Assembly: GCF_036516575.1 (NCBI RefSeq)
Contig: NZ_DATBTY010000031.1
Location: 1-64,000 of the forward strand
Source of the DNA: Cerasibacillus sp036516575
GTDB taxonomy: Bacteria > Bacillota > Bacilli > Bacillales > Amphibacillaceae
Reading direction: 5' to 3'
DNA length: 64,000 nt
The first letter of the stretch is position 1. The number at the start of each line of letters is the position of its first letter. The notes under the pieces were generated by a model, which was not told the origin of the DNA, searched no databases, and worked only from the letters and a program-made list of their open reading frames with translations. A program made the translations under genes and the position numbers. Shown here one piece after another: positions 9,166 to 20,000 of this stretch.

Positions 9166-9735
9166 ATGACAAAGAGCAATAAAAGGGAATTATCACCCGA
9201 GCAACGAGAAGAATTACTTAAAGCATTGAAAAGCCGCTTTGATGAAAACATGCATCGCCATGAGGATTTTGAGTGGGATCATATTCAGGAAAAACTTGAA
9301 GCGAATACAGAAAAGTTGTGGTCGCTACATGAGATGGAAGAAACTGGTGGAGAACCAGATGTTGTTGCATATGATGAAGTGAACGATGAATACATTTTTT
9401 ATGATTGTTCAGCGGAAAGTCCAAAAGGTCGTAGAAGTGTTTGTTACGATCGTGAGGCCCTAGAGTCAAGGAAAAAACATAAACCAGAAAATAGCGCTAT
9501 TGATATGGCAACTGCTATGGGCATTGAACTATTAACAGAAGAACAATACCGTCAATTGCAGGAGCTTGAAGAGTTCGATTTAAAAACATCAAGCTGGGTA
9601 CAAACACCTGCTCATATAAGAAAACTTGGCGGGGCCATCTTTTGTGACCGTCGCTATGATACTGTTTTTATGTATCATAATGGAGCCGAATCATACTATG
9701 CTGCAAGAGGCTTTCGTGGATCGTTAAGGGTCTAA
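9166..9735 (+). CDS. DUF4256 family protein
   Basis: A 189-residue cytoplasmic protein with the features of DUF4256: EELLKALKSRFDENMHRH at the start, a GGEPDVVAYD segment, IFYDCSAESPKGRRS and a C-terminal IFCDRRYDTVFMYHNGAESY. Length and order match full family members in Firmicutes and other bacteria. The family has no known activity. ATG 9166 follows AAGGAG. It stands as a single transcription unit. Confidence 0.85.
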   Translation: MTKSNKRELSPEQREELLKALKSRFDENMHRHEDFEWDHIQEKLEANTEKLWSLHEMEETGGEPDVVAYDEVNDEYIFYDCSAESPKGRRSVCYDREALESRKKHKPENSAIDMATAMGIELLTEEQYRQLQELEEFDLKTSSWVQTPAHIRKLGGAIFCDRRYDTVFMYHNGAESYYAARGFRGSLRV

Positions 9736-9875
9736 ATATTGAATAGCATACATATTATTTAAATATGGGAACGGATTTAGAAAGAGAGCATTCGAATCCA
9801 TTAATCACTTTTCCGGATTTAACAAGTGAAAATATCTTTTGTGGTAGTTGATGTCTAATATACGAGGGAGATATA

Positions 9876-10337
9876 ATGAGAAACTTTATAATCGTCATTA
9901 TTTCATTAGCTGCCTTAGTTTTATACGGTTGTAGCAATACAGGAAAAGAAAGCTTATCAGGATACAGCCCGCCAGATGTCTATATTGATGTTGATAACCA
10001 AAAGTATAAAACGAAACTCGGTACTTATTGCTGGAAAGGGGATTGTGTTGATACGTTTGGTCCAGCTGAACTATTAAAAGATAAAGAACCAATACAAGTT
10101 GAAGCAGGAGCTACAGTAACGTTAGAAATGAATTATAATCCGAGGCCAAATGAAGTTCATCTTACACGGATAGTTGATAATAAAGAATCTACCGTACCAA
10201 TCAAAGATCATCAATTTAAGGCGCCGACTGAAAAAGGAATATATTATTATTCTTATGGGGTATGGTGGTTGGATGAAAAAGATAAAAGTATGTCTCACGG
10301 TGATGCTTTTTACGCTTTTGTTTTAGGAGTGAAATAG
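9876..10337 (+). CDS. Lipoprotein, third LxTYCW family member
   Basis: A 153-residue predicted lipoprotein: signal peptide IIVIISLAALVLYGC (Cys 19), then YKTKLGTYCW with a second Cys in KGDCVDTFGP, and a C-terminal YYYSYGVWWLDE...GDAFYAFVLGV. The TYCW-x-CxxxxGP layout and the closing YYAxxLxV strand parallel those of the two lipoproteins at 6648 and 7375, so I infer a shared small beta-rich domain. ATG 9876 has a GAGGGAG site. Function is unknown; the family may bind a cell-surface ligand. Confidence 0.75.
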   Translation: MRNFIIVIISLAALVLYGCSNTGKESLSGYSPPDVYIDVDNQKYKTKLGTYCWKGDCVDTFGPAELLKDKEPIQVEAGATVTLEMNYNPRPNEVHLTRIVDNKESTVPIKDHQFKAPTEKGIYYYSYGVWWLDEKDKSMSHGDAFYAFVLGVK

Positions 10338-10418
10338 TAAGCTATCTTCAATAATATTTCGACTCTCTCATTCCCTGTTATTAAATGTGGTCTCGTTCAC
10401 ATATCCCGTCATAAGAAA

Positions 10419-10454
10419 AGCACCTCAAATGTTAGCATACGTGTTTGAGGTGCT
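10419..10454. terminator. Bidirectional terminator
   Basis: AGCACCTCAAA (10419-10429) pairs with TTTGAGGTGCT (10444-10454), flanked by A-rich and T-rich sequence. It separates the convergent lipoprotein and SDR genes. Confidence 0.85.
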
Positions 10455-10463
10455 ATTTATATT

Positions 10464-11171
10464 TTATACTGGGCGCACAGTTATCTCGTTCACATTGACA
10501 TAATCAGGCTGTGTTAGAGCATAAACGACAGCTTTTGCTATGTCTTTTGGCTCTAATTTTTTACGTTCGTTATTCCAAGAACTTTCATTAGTTAAGCTCG
10601 TGTCCACCATACCGGGTGAAATATTTGTGACACGGACCCCCGTTTTGGCCAATTCCTTTTCTAGACCAGTTGAAATCGCACGGACAGCAAATTTTGTGGC
10701 ACTATAGACGGTACTTACCTTTGTTACTTCAAAACCTGAAACTGACGCGATATTAATAATATGACCGGTTGAGCGTTCTAACATAGAAGGTAATACACTA
10801 TGGATATTATATAGCACGCCTTTTATATTTACGTCAATCATTTCTTCCCATTCTTCTATTTTTCCAGAGCGAATCTTTGATGAAAGCATTTGACCGGCAT
10901 TATTTACTAAAATATCAACATGATTAAATGCTTCTTCAGCTTTCTTTACCAAGCTGTCAACATGTTGCTTATTTGTTACATCTGTCTGGACTACCAATAC
11001 TTTACCATTATCTAGTTCCTTAATTTCCTTCTCTATTTCTGATAGTTTATCTAAATTACGGGCAGCTAGCACAAGATTTGCGCCTTCTTTAGCCAATTCT
11101 TTTGCAATACAAGCACCAATGCCACTACTTGCCCCTGTAACAATAGCCGTTTTTCCATGTAATTGTCTCAT
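10464..11171 (-). CDS. Short-chain dehydrogenase/reductase
   Basis: A classical SDR of 235 residues: the NAD(P)-binding TGASSGIG motif near residue 12, the NNAG motif (LVNNAGQML), the catalytic Ser in INIASVSG and YSATK as the active-site Tyr/Lys. The closing SPGMVDTSL is typical. It probably oxidises or reduces an unknown alcohol or ketone with NADP(H). An ATG at 11177 is in frame, but ATG 11171 lies at the proper distance from the AGGAGG site. It is transcribed alone. Confidence 0.9.
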   Translation of the reverse strand: MRQLHGKTAIVTGASSGIGACIAKELAKEGANLVLAARNLDKLSEIEKEIKELDNGKVLVVQTDVTNKQHVDSLVKKAEEAFNHVDILVNNAGQMLSSKIRSGKIEEWEEMIDVNIKGVLYNIHSVLPSMLERSTGHIINIASVSGFEVTKVSTVYSATKFAVRAISTGLEKELAKTGVRVTNISPGMVDTSLTNESSWNNERKKLEPKDIAKAVVYALTQPDYVNVNEITVRPV

Positions 11172-11206
11172 CCTCATAACCTCCTAATTTATAATAACGT
11201 CCTTTA

Positions 11207-11845
11207 TTGGATTGTAACATAGGAATTGAATGTAGCTCTTTCCTTTTAGTTGTTTTTATGTCCTTTTCTATTAATAGACTACCTTCGCAAAACAAATATG
11301 ATGACGATAAGATGGATATGAGTGAGTGGACTCAAGAAGCATTTAATGATGTCGTAAAAAAGCATCAAGAACTAGCGATTAAAGATGAAAAATACGTATT
11401 TAGTATCTTTCGCAAAATAGATAATAAAAATATTGGCTATGTAGATTTTTCAACAATTATGAGAAACAAATTTCAATGGGGATTAATAAGCTACAGACTT
11501 CATAACCAATTTTGGAGAAAGGGTTATGGCAAAGAAGCAGTAAAAGAAGCACTTCATATCGCCTTTAAAAATCTTCATTTTCATCGCATTGAGGCTCATA
11601 TAAACTTAGATAATACCGCATCCATTCATTTAGCCGAAAGTGTCGGTATGAAATTTGAATGCATAAGAGAAAAATTTATATATGAATTTGGTGGATGGAC
11701 CGATAATCTAATCTATTATATGAACGCAAAGTCATTTTTGAATGTGTTTGATTTAAAAAGTAAATTTAAATGGCTTGGATTTAGTCTAAGTAAGCATATT
11801 TTAATTAAAACCGTTCCATGCTGTCACATGGAACGGTTACAATAG
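11207..11845 (+). pseudogene. GNAT acetyltransferase, ends altered
   Basis: The core is a RimJ/RimL-type GNAT: KYVFSIFRKIDNKNIGYVDF, acetyl-CoA loop NQFWRKGYGKEA, then FHRIEAHINLDNTASIHLAE. The N-terminal 30 residues (up to SINRLPSQ) do not resemble the family and there is no good ribosome binding site, so the natural start seems lost. At the other end the frame runs 35 residues past the usual end and through a hairpin at 11809-11838. Both features suggest a decayed or rearranged gene. It could still make a folded protein. Confidence 0.55.
11809..11838. terminator. Hairpin inside the tail of the GNAT frame
   Basis: AACCGTTCCATG (11809-11820) pairs perfectly with CATGGAACGGTT (11827-11838), loop of six bases. 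On the minus strand it is followed by TTTTAATT, so it may end a minus-strand transcript that includes the holin-like remnant at 11923. Confidence 0.6.
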
Positions 11846-11922
11846 ACCAACCCCATCAAGAGGAGAAGGCATTTAAAGAGTAATAATCACTCAATACGCT
11901 TTACGTGCATATGAGGGATTTT

Positions 11923-12000
11923 TTATTTTTGTCTGGTATAGAGAAACGCTACTAACATACTAAAAGCAATCATTAAGGTCAAAACGTTTTCATATTCATT
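11923..12000 (-). pseudogene. Holin-like small toxin remnant
   Basis: A minus-strand frame reads YENVLTLMIAFSMLVAFLY and TRQK before TAA (11923-11925). The YE.L.LMI.F..L.....Y pattern resembles the 30-residue putative holin-like toxins of Bacillaceae type I toxin-antitoxin systems. There is no ATG start in frame, so it is probably inactive. The rest of 11846-12275 contains nothing I can support. Confidence 0.35.
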
Positions 12001-12275
12001 TTATTAATAAAAACATGACTCCCTGATATTGTAAGAATATGTCTCGATTGTGCTCCTATCCTCATTTCACTTATAATTATTTTATTAAGAAACAATCATA
12101 CATAGTTAACAGTAATTGGTTTCATTATATTAGTAAGGAATTTCTAATGCAAAGTAACTATCCAATGGCAAGTTATTTACACGATGGCTCCTAATAACAA
12201 TTATGATGTATCCATGCTGAAAGAGAATTAATGGTTGATTTCCTAATGGAATAAAATTTGGAAAGAGGACAAGGT

Positions 12276-13148
12276 ATGAGTTTAACGAAACAAAATATCA
12301 TGATTATGCTGAAGAAGATTTTGCGGGCAATACTAATTATGATTGGAGCATTTATTACAGCATACGGATTAGAAGCGATACTCATTCCGAACAATGTATC
12401 GGACGGTGGTGTGACAGGTTTAAGTATCGTTGAATCACAATTAACGGGACTGCCTTTAGGAATTTTAATTGCGTTATTAAATATTCCATTCATTTTTTTA
12501 GGATATAAACAAATTGGCAAAAGCTTTGCGATTTATTCCATTATAGGTATTGCTTCACTGGCGTTCGGGACAATCATTATGCGCCATATCCCAACCATTA
12601 TTGAAGGAGATACGTTGTTAGTTACTGTGATCGGCGGTATTGTTATTGGATTTGGGATGGGATTAGCATTACGTAATGGTGGTGCATTAGATGGGATTGA
12701 TATGTTAGCGGTACTCCTTTCACGAAAATTACCTTTTGGGACAAGTGACCTTATTTTATTTCTAAATTTATTTGTCTTCATTGTTGTCTCCACTGTATTT
12801 GGTCTTCGTGGAGCTTTCTTATCAGGAATTGCCTATTTCATTGCTTCTAAGGTCATCCACATGGTAGAAGAAGGTTTAAGTGGTTCCAAGACCTTTAAAA
12901 TTATTACGAATAAACCTGAATTAATGGTTGAAACGATACGTGATCGCCTTGGAAGAAGCGCAACGTATAACTTAGTTGAAGGCGGTTATTCAAATGAACA
13001 ATTTAAAGAAATTACATGTGTCATAAACCGTTTAGAAGATAGTAAAATGAAAGAGATTATTTATGAAATTGATCATCAAGCCTTTGTAGCAGTATATGAT
13101 GTGGCAGAAGTGAGAGGTGGAAACTTTAAAAAACGTAATATTCATTAG
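12276..13148 (+). CDS. YitT family membrane protein (DUF161/DUF2179)
   Basis: A 290-residue protein with about six membrane segments (first: AILIMIGAFITAYGLEAILI) followed by a cytoplasmic DUF2179 domain from about residue 210 (KTFKIITNKPELMVETIRDR, then GRSATYNLVEGGYS). The motif LRNGGALDGIDMLAVLLSRK is highly characteristic of the family. Bacillus genomes carry several paralogues of unknown function, probably transporters. A TTG at 12258 is in frame; ATG 12276 is preferred because AGAGGA lies six bases before it. It ends in its own terminator. Confidence 0.92.
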   Translation: MSLTKQNIMIMLKKILRAILIMIGAFITAYGLEAILIPNNVSDGGVTGLSIVESQLTGLPLGILIALLNIPFIFLGYKQIGKSFAIYSIIGIASLAFGTIIMRHIPTIIEGDTLLVTVIGGIVIGFGMGLALRNGGALDGIDMLAVLLSRKLPFGTSDLILFLNLFVFIVVSTVFGLRGAFLSGIAYFIASKVIHMVEEGLSGSKTFKIITNKPELMVETIRDRLGRSATYNLVEGGYSNEQFKEITCVINRLEDSKMKEIIYEIDHQAFVAVYDVAEVRGGNFKKRNIH

Positions 13149-13180
13149 TATGATTGGCTTCAGGAGTCAGTTTAAATTGA

Positions 13181-13216
13181 TCTTGGATTCTTATCAATAG
13201 GAATCCAAGATTTTTT
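13181..13216 (+). terminator. Terminator of the YitT gene
   Basis: TCTTGGATTC (13181-13190) pairs with GAATCCAAGA (13201-13210), followed by TTTTTT. Confidence 0.9.
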
Positions 13217-13370
13217 CATGCTCAGATTAATCCGTTCAATTTGTGTAAAATTAGCTGAGTGGCCTTGGTAACTCCGCAGTGCCCTATGTAAATCGAGAAA
13301 ATTATGCTAATATATAGATATATAATCAATCTATTAAATGTTTTCAAATAAATTAAAGGAAGTGATTTAA

Positions 13371-13658
13371 ATGCCTACTTGTCATAACTGTAAGACTGAA
13401 TGGACATGGAAGCAAACCGTTAAATCATTGTTTAGATTAAAATGTCCATATTGTGGAAAAAAACAATATGAATCAGCAGCATCTAGAAAAAGAACCTCCA
13501 TGATAAGTATCATCCCATTAATCGCTGTACCTATTAATTTATTGTTAAACCTTCCTTGGTGGAATGTTATTGTTCTTATGATCCCTTTGATTGTTATTAT
13601 ATTGGGTATTTATCCATATTTGATTAAACTGTCTAATGAAGAAGAGCTGCTTTGGTAA
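13371..13658 (+). CDS. TIGR04104-type zinc-ribbon membrane protein
   Basis: A 95-residue protein with an N-terminal zinc ribbon (CHNCKTEW...LKCPYCGKKQY, two CxxC pairs at about residues 4-7 and 25-28) and two membrane segments (ISIIPLIAVPINLLL and VIVLMIPLIVIILGIY). This is the layout of the TIGR04104 family of putative zinc finger proteins in Bacillaceae. The role is unknown. ATG 13371 has an AAGGAAGTG site. It is monocistronic. Confidence 0.85.
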   Translation: MPTCHNCKTEWTWKQTVKSLFRLKCPYCGKKQYESAASRKRTSMISIIPLIAVPINLLLNLPWWNVIVLMIPLIVIILGIYPYLIKLSNEEELLW

Positions 13659-13765
13659 TTTTTTCCACGCCTAATAAGTATAAGAAAAATGCAGAGTATA
13701 ATACAGGGGTAAAGCGTATTCCGAGTTATAAACGTTCTGTAAGTTTCTAACAAAATGTTTTGGAT

Positions 13766-13810
13766 AACTAGTGTATTAATTTGCTTTAATCTTATATTAA
13801 TACACTAGTT
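13766..13810. terminator. Perfect 15-bp hairpin terminator
   Basis: AACTAGTGTATTAAT (13766-13780) and its perfect complement (13796-13810), followed by TTTATTATAG. It lies between the zinc-ribbon gene and the 3' end of the lanthipeptide operon and may serve both. Confidence 0.75.
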
Positions 13811-13925
13811 TTATTATAGTAAGATATTTTGTGTTTTACTTTCATATATTTTAAGGCGTTGAAATAATAACATATATTATTAAATTAAAATCGATTTCTC
13901 TATCTTAAGTTCATTCAATGGGATA

Positions 13926-15755
13926 TTAAACTTTTTCTACTTCTTTTATACCAGTTTGTTTCTTAAATAGTTCGTAGTAGTATCCTTTCATATTAATTAA
14001 CTTTTCATGGTTACCTGACTCGATTACTTTTCCGTTGTTAATGACTAATATTTTATTAGCATATTTAATGTTTGAATATCTATGTGTAATAAATATACCT
14101 ATCTTCATTGCGTTATTTTTTGCAAAGTTTGATAAGATATCTTCCTCTGAAAAAGGATCTAATGCCGAAGTAGGTTCATCTAAAATATTTATATCAGCAT
14201 TTTTAAACATTGTTCTTGCATATGTAACTCTTTGCCATTCACCGCCTGATAGTTGTACTCCATTATTAAACCATTTTCCTAGTTGAGTATCTAAGCCTTT
14301 ATTATTATGGAAAAAGATGTTATCTAATCCAGCATGATTGATACACCTCATGAGAGCAGCATCGTTATTTATATGTTCAAGATTTGTAATAGCTATATTC
14401 TTTCTCAATGTTAGTTCGAAGGTTTCGAAATCTTGATGCATGATAGAAATTTTCTTTCGTAAATCATCTTTAGAAAGATTTTTGATGTTTATGTTATTAA
14501 TTAATATTTCTCCTCTGTCTATTTCATACAACCCAGCTATTAATTTGATAATTGTCGATTTACCGCTTCCATTTTGTCCGACTATAGCTAGAATATCTCC
14601 GGACTGTATTTGAAAGTTTACTCCTTTTAAGCTATATTCATTGTTTCCTGGGTATTTAAAATATACGTTTTTAAATTCTACAGAATAGATATGGTTTAGC
14701 TCTTTATATTCTTTATCATCATTCATTTCCGTTAGTTTATTTGAGTAATTAATAAATCGGAAGAATTGATCTAAATAAATATTATTTTGGCAAAAACTTA
14801 TCATAGTAGACGAAATCTCTGACAACTTATTTGTAGACATTACTATACCTTGTACTAGTGCAACACTAGTTCCAACAAGAATCGTTTGGTTAACTGTTAG
14901 TTGTACGACGTATATTAATAATCCTACTATTATCGTTAGAGACAAAAAATCGATAATCAAATAAATAAATAGTCTTTTCTTTTGTATTTTTTTATCTTGA
15001 ATAAAGAAAAAATCAAGAATACTTGAAAATTCTTTAACAAAATGATTACCAGCATTATTTAATTTTAATTCTTTAAAACTTCTATAGTTAGAAATTAAAT
15101 ATTGAATGTACCACATAATTCTTTGTTTAGGTGCACGATTCCAATAAATATTATATTCATATTGAGTCAACTTTAAATTAGGAACGAAATGGAAAATAGG
15201 TAACATTAATAAAAATAATGAGTACCATTTTAATGTTATAAATATTAATACAAACAAGGAACCAAACGTTATAACATTAGTCAAAAATGTTGATATTAAT
15301 TGAAACGTTGAAATAGGAGCATGACTCGATTCTTGTAATGCTCTTTTAAATTGGTCTTGTATTTCTGGGTTTTCAAAATCTTCTAATCGTAATTGTGTTG
15401 CCTTTTCTAAGATATCTTTATTAATTTTATTCGTGACTTCAATTGTGAATAGATTATTTACCATTGATTGGATAATCCTGGATATATTACTAACAATTAA
15501 TACCGTAACAAATAAAATAAGTGGAATAATAATACCTTCCATAGTTTTTTCGGTTGCTAAAGCATTAAATAATTTCTCTGTTAAATGAATATTTAAAGTT
15601 GGAGTGAGTCCAAGTAATAAATAAAAAAAGCTGATAAGTATGACACTCACTTTATTTGTTTCCCACAAGATTTTAAAGATACTAGGCCAATAATTAAAAG
15701 ATCTTAGTATTTCATTAAATGAATAATTTCCTTTAAACTCCTTTTGTGTTGCCAT
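13926..15755 (-). CDS. lanT: LanT-type ABC exporter (membrane plus ATPase)
   Basis: A 609-residue half-transporter: a membrane domain of about six helices (residues 1-330), then an ATPase with Walker A VGQNGSGKST, signature LSGGEWQRV, Walker B INILDEPTSALDP and switch His in FITHRYSN. It has no N-terminal C39 peptidase, so it resembles NisT/SpaT exporters of class I lanthipeptides that move the modified precursor with its leader still on. ATG 15755 follows GGAATAGGTG and lies 17 bases before the lanC stop (15773); an in-frame upstream start at 15800 would overlap lanC without a good site. It is the last gene of the operon. Confidence 0.93.
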   Translation of the reverse strand: MATQKEFKGNYSFNEILRSFNYWPSIFKILWETNKVSVILISFFYLLLGLTPTLNIHLTEKLFNALATEKTMEGIIIPLILFVTVLIVSNISRIIQSMVNNLFTIEVTNKINKDILEKATQLRLEDFENPEIQDQFKRALQESSHAPISTFQLISTFLTNVITFGSLFVLIFITLKWYSLFLLMLPIFHFVPNLKLTQYEYNIYWNRAPKQRIMWYIQYLISNYRSFKELKLNNAGNHFVKEFSSILDFFFIQDKKIQKKRLFIYLIIDFLSLTIIVGLLIYVVQLTVNQTILVGTSVALVQGIVMSTNKLSEISSTMISFCQNNIYLDQFFRFINYSNKLTEMNDDKEYKELNHIYSVEFKNVYFKYPGNNEYSLKGVNFQIQSGDILAIVGQNGSGKSTIIKLIAGLYEIDRGEILINNINIKNLSKDDLRKKISIMHQDFETFELTLRKNIAITNLEHINNDAALMRCINHAGLDNIFFHNNKGLDTQLGKWFNNGVQLSGGEWQRVTYARTMFKNADINILDEPTSALDPFSEEDILSNFAKNNAMKIGIFITHRYSNIKYANKILVINNGKVIESGNHEKLINMKGYYYELFKKQTGIKEVEKV

Positions 15756-15772
15756 AAATTCACCTATTCCAA

Positions 15773-17038
15773 TTAGTTTATTAAGAATAACCAATCCCAA
15801 TCGTTTTTATCTAATAAATAACTTGTTAATGTTAGCATAATCCCTCCTTCGCCTTCTAGAATACCTGGTTTCTCCTGCTCTTTTTTTAGTTCCTTATATT
15901 TATTCTTTTCATTATAAATGTGAAGAATATAATCAATAAGTGATTCGCCATATTTTTTAAATGTATTAATACCTGTATCATTATACATTTGGTTAAACAT
16001 GTGAGCTAGACCGGCATAACCATGACAAAATGTTGTCGATTGTAAATGTATTTGCTCAGGTGAAATAGAACATATTTGTTTATAGACATTAATAGCAAGA
16101 TTTTCTGTATCCTTATCATTTATAGCTTTTGATGCTAAATATAGGGCACGTGCAATTCCTTCCTCACCGTAACACCAAGAATCATTTCTCACATGCGTTG
16201 TTTGGTGAGAAAAGCTTTGAATCTTTTTTGGCCAAATCTTTCCATCAATAGATTCCATTTGTAGTTTTTTTAATAGTTGAATAGTATCATTTATTACATT
16301 TATCACCTTTTGATTCTTCTGATTTACATGAATGCTATAGATTGATAACAAAGCTAAAGGTCCAGCTATACCATGGGATAAACTAAGATCAAGATGACCA
16401 TAAGGGAAATCTTGTTTTTCCATATCTGTTTGATTATGGAATGGTATATAACAATTTAATATTTGCTCATTATCATTAGTAAGTACATCTGTTAAATAAC
16501 TAACAATTACATCAATAAACGCATTATAATGTCTATTATCATTACGGAAAATCATATATCTGGCTAAACTACTCATGCCGTATATGGCATCATAGTGGTG
16601 TTTATGGACATTCTTTTGAATTAATAAATTGTCCAGTCTATTGATATATTCTTTTATAATCTTCATATTAAAAATATAGTTATCAAGTTGTTTAGCGTAA
16701 TTTTCATAATTTCGTTTATCATTCTTTGAAATAATTTGAACTACAGTTGAAATCGCTTCAAATCCAAACCAAGGAGAGTGCGTGAGATGCATATTATTTA
16801 ATTTAGAGTTACAATATGCTAAATATTGATGGGCGATTTTTTTGTTCTTTTCTTTTGAGAATAATTTGCTAAATTCATTGTATATAACCACCATACCTAA
16901 AGGTCCAGAAGCTAAACTAAAAAGATTATTTTCAGTAATAGGGAATGATAGCGGATTCTGAAACCTTTGCGCATAGTCTTTTAATATTTTATATATTTTT
17001 TCTCTTCTTTCGGCTTGTTGAATCATGTTATGTATCAC
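15773..17038 (-). CDS. lanC: LanC lanthionine synthetase (cyclase)
   Basis: LanC adds Cys thiols onto dehydroalanine/dehydrobutyrine to make (methyl)lanthionine rings. All three zinc ligands are present: C289 in SWCYGEEG and C338-H339 in FCHGYAGL. The catalytic-region motif LSHGIAGP is at residues 220-227. Length (421) is normal for stand-alone LanC. The start is GTG 17038, which overlaps the lanB stop in a GTGA arrangement, so translation is coupled. The protein should be active. Confidence 0.95.
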   Translation of the reverse strand: MIHNMIQQAERREKIYKILKDYAQRFQNPLSFPITENNLFSLASGPLGMVVIYNEFSKLFSKEKNKKIAHQYLAYCNSKLNNMHLTHSPWFGFEAISTVVQIISKNDKRNYENYAKQLDNYIFNMKIIKEYINRLDNLLIQKNVHKHHYDAIYGMSSLARYMIFRNDNRHYNAFIDVIVSYLTDVLTNDNEQILNCYIPFHNQTDMEKQDFPYGHLDLSLSHGIAGPLALLSIYSIHVNQKNQKVINVINDTIQLLKKLQMESIDGKIWPKKIQSFSHQTTHVRNDSWCYGEEGIARALYLASKAINDKDTENLAINVYKQICSISPEQIHLQSTTFCHGYAGLAHMFNQMYNDTGINTFKKYGESLIDYILHIYNEKNKYKELKKEQEKPGILEGEGGIMLTLTSYLLDKNDWDWLFLIN

Positions 17039-20000
17039 CGTTTTTCCGTAAATATATGTTTATTCTCTAGTCTATATTTCATAGATTTTAGTAGATTTCC
17101 GGTATAACTATAAATTTTAAATTCAAAATCTCGATTGATACCAAATACTCGATTAATGAACATGTGAATAACACTCATTATGAATAATTCATCCATATTT
17201 TCATAATATGGTAATAATTGACTTCTTATATCGAGAATCATATAATGCGTAAATTTTTTTAATGCAGGATACTCTATGTGAAACAAACAATTATCTTCTA
17301 ACAAATTGACATATTTTATGATATTGTTCTTTTCTTTTCTGAACTCTTTACTATATAAAGGTATCGTTCTTGTGTTTTCTAACATGTTCATCTGTTCATC
17401 TAGCGTTAGCTCTAATGCCTTAAATATTGTGAAACAGGCGTAAACCCCAAAGTATAGACGTTTTTCCCCTTGAAAAATTTGTTGCGGTAAATGTCTTAAA
17501 ATGTTTTCACTTTCTAAGCAGAAATAGTTTTCCACGTAAGGGAATAATTTTTCACCTAAATATCTTTCGTATTCTGGTTCATATGTATCGATAACATATT
17601 TTGAAGAATAATTTGATAAGATATGTTCGCGGTAAAAACGATTAAAATGTTGAATTGTGTCGCTGCTCATTGTTGCATCGGTTAGTTTGATACGATAGCG
17701 GATATGGTATCCATATTCATTGTCTTTATACCTGATAAAATATGACTTCTTAATTAAATTATTTTCTTTTAATTGTTTATCAAGCGTGTTTAATGGTCCA
17801 AATATAAAGTCTTCTTGTCTATGTTGATCAATATATAATTTTAGAAAAATCCACTGCTTTTCAAACGGTAAGATACTTCTTTTTTTAATTTCAATATGAT
17901 GATTCTTATGATGACCTAAATTTATGGGTGTTTTTATATGGTGTGTATTGTTATGCAGTCCAACGACGTATTCAGTCAATACGTTATTTTGTTCCAATGT
18001 TTGAAATCCAGTCTCAAATAAAGTTACGACTTCCTGTGTTTGTAATTTCCTTATTAACAACTCCTTAAAGTAATCATGTTGAAGGTCAAGTAATACTTTT
18101 TGGTCAGCTACGACAGAATCTAATAAATAGACATAGCGTGGTACATGATAATCCGATAAAAGGTGATTTAACGATTTTTCCAAATCAATGTACTCATTAT
18201 AATTGCTTAAATATAGATTCCAAATTTTGGGTGAAATGATGACATTTTTATAAGTTATTCTAGGTAGAAAAGCTGCATTGCTTAACGGACCCCAATAATC
18301 AGTAGAAAAATTGCCAATCTTTTCTTCTCCAATATCTACTAACAATCGATATATATCACTTCCTAATGTTGCGTTAAACATATTATTAGGAATTGGAATG
18401 ACCATTTTATCTAATCGTTTTGAATATAGATAAAATTTATTTTGACTTAAGCCCACAAATAAATCGTCCAAATAAATGATATTATGATTATGAGAAAGTG
18501 AATTTGTTTCTAGGTTAATTTCATATGTTCCTAATGAATGACCTAATAAGATATTATTCGCTCTAGGAGTAGTTGCGTAATGATTGATTCCCGCAATAAC
18601 AAAATTAGTATCTGAATGATTTTGCTTATAAATTAATTTTTTGTTGTTAAAGTAATGTAAAAATCGTGAAAATGTTTTACCGAAAAAATTTGAACCTATA
18701 ACATTATTAACAAATAATTTCTCTTCGTTAATTTCTTTAATTGGAGTGAAATATATTTCTTTAGAAAGACTATGTATGCCTTCAGTTCGATTAACAACAT
18801 TTTTTAATTGCTTGATTTTACTGTTTGTTAATTCTATTTCCTTATTTCCCGTCATCATTGCTTGTGAATACCAAGATAATAAAAGTTGTTCTTTTTTCGT
18901 CAATTGAAATTCGATTATGTCTTCAGCCACAGTATGTGAATCTGAATAAGGCGACCCAAGCCCATGAATGTCATCCATTAATTCTAGAATGCGGACTTCT
19001 CTATTTCCATATTTCTCGAGGAAACGCTGTTTGTATGTGTCTAAATGTTTTTGTGATTTTTTTGCTAATAAATCCTGTAAATATGCGCTTTGCCTAATGT
19101 GTAAATAATCTTTTTTAGATAAGTATTCACTTTTAGTATCAATATAATCAATTTTTAAATAGTGACTTGACTTATTAATTTGTTTCATTTTTTGTTCAAT
19201 TTGTTTTAGAATATTAATACCTTCACCTAATGTGGTGTTTTTGTAGGATAACATGAGCTTCGATACGTGATTTAATTCATTTGCTAACCATTCGCATCCT
19301 TCAACTTTCTTTAACTCGGTGATAAAAATTGAAAAACGTTCCTTTGCATTTATGATAGGTCTTAATGAAGTTACTAGCATATCTGCTCTAATAAGTGAAA
19401 ACATGAATTGTCCTACATCTTCATCGTTTAATTGGAATTCCTTTGTGGTTTCTTGACAGAGTTTCTGAAATGAAATAAAGTTCTTAGCTTTTTTATAAAT
19501 AAAAGCAACTATGTTATTAAATTTTATTGATATAGGTAAATTCTCTTTATCATGTTTATACGAGTGACTTAAGAATAGTCTATCATCTCGAATATAAGTT
19601 AAATGATTAACTTTAATGTTCAATTGTTTGATTACTTGATAATCATTTTCTAATTGATTAACTAGTTGAAACAACCATTCCATATCTGGGTTTATTTCTT
19701 TTATTGCATGTTGAGCATATGAATGAGAAACATTTCGATCTTTTTCTTTAAATTCACCCAACCCAACGTGAGAAAATAAGCCAAAAGGAGTAGGACGTGA
19801 GCACGCTCTTATATAGTAGTTGACCACACTTTCAAAGATTTTTTTCTTTCTTTTTAAACGGAATGTGGAAAATTGTTCTGAAGTTAAATCATTATAAAGG
19901 GATCGACTAGATAAACGCAGTGCTTCCATAAATTCTTTTTCAGTTTTAATTTTCATCAATATGTATTCAATAGACTCATTATCCAGAGGATATTTGATAT

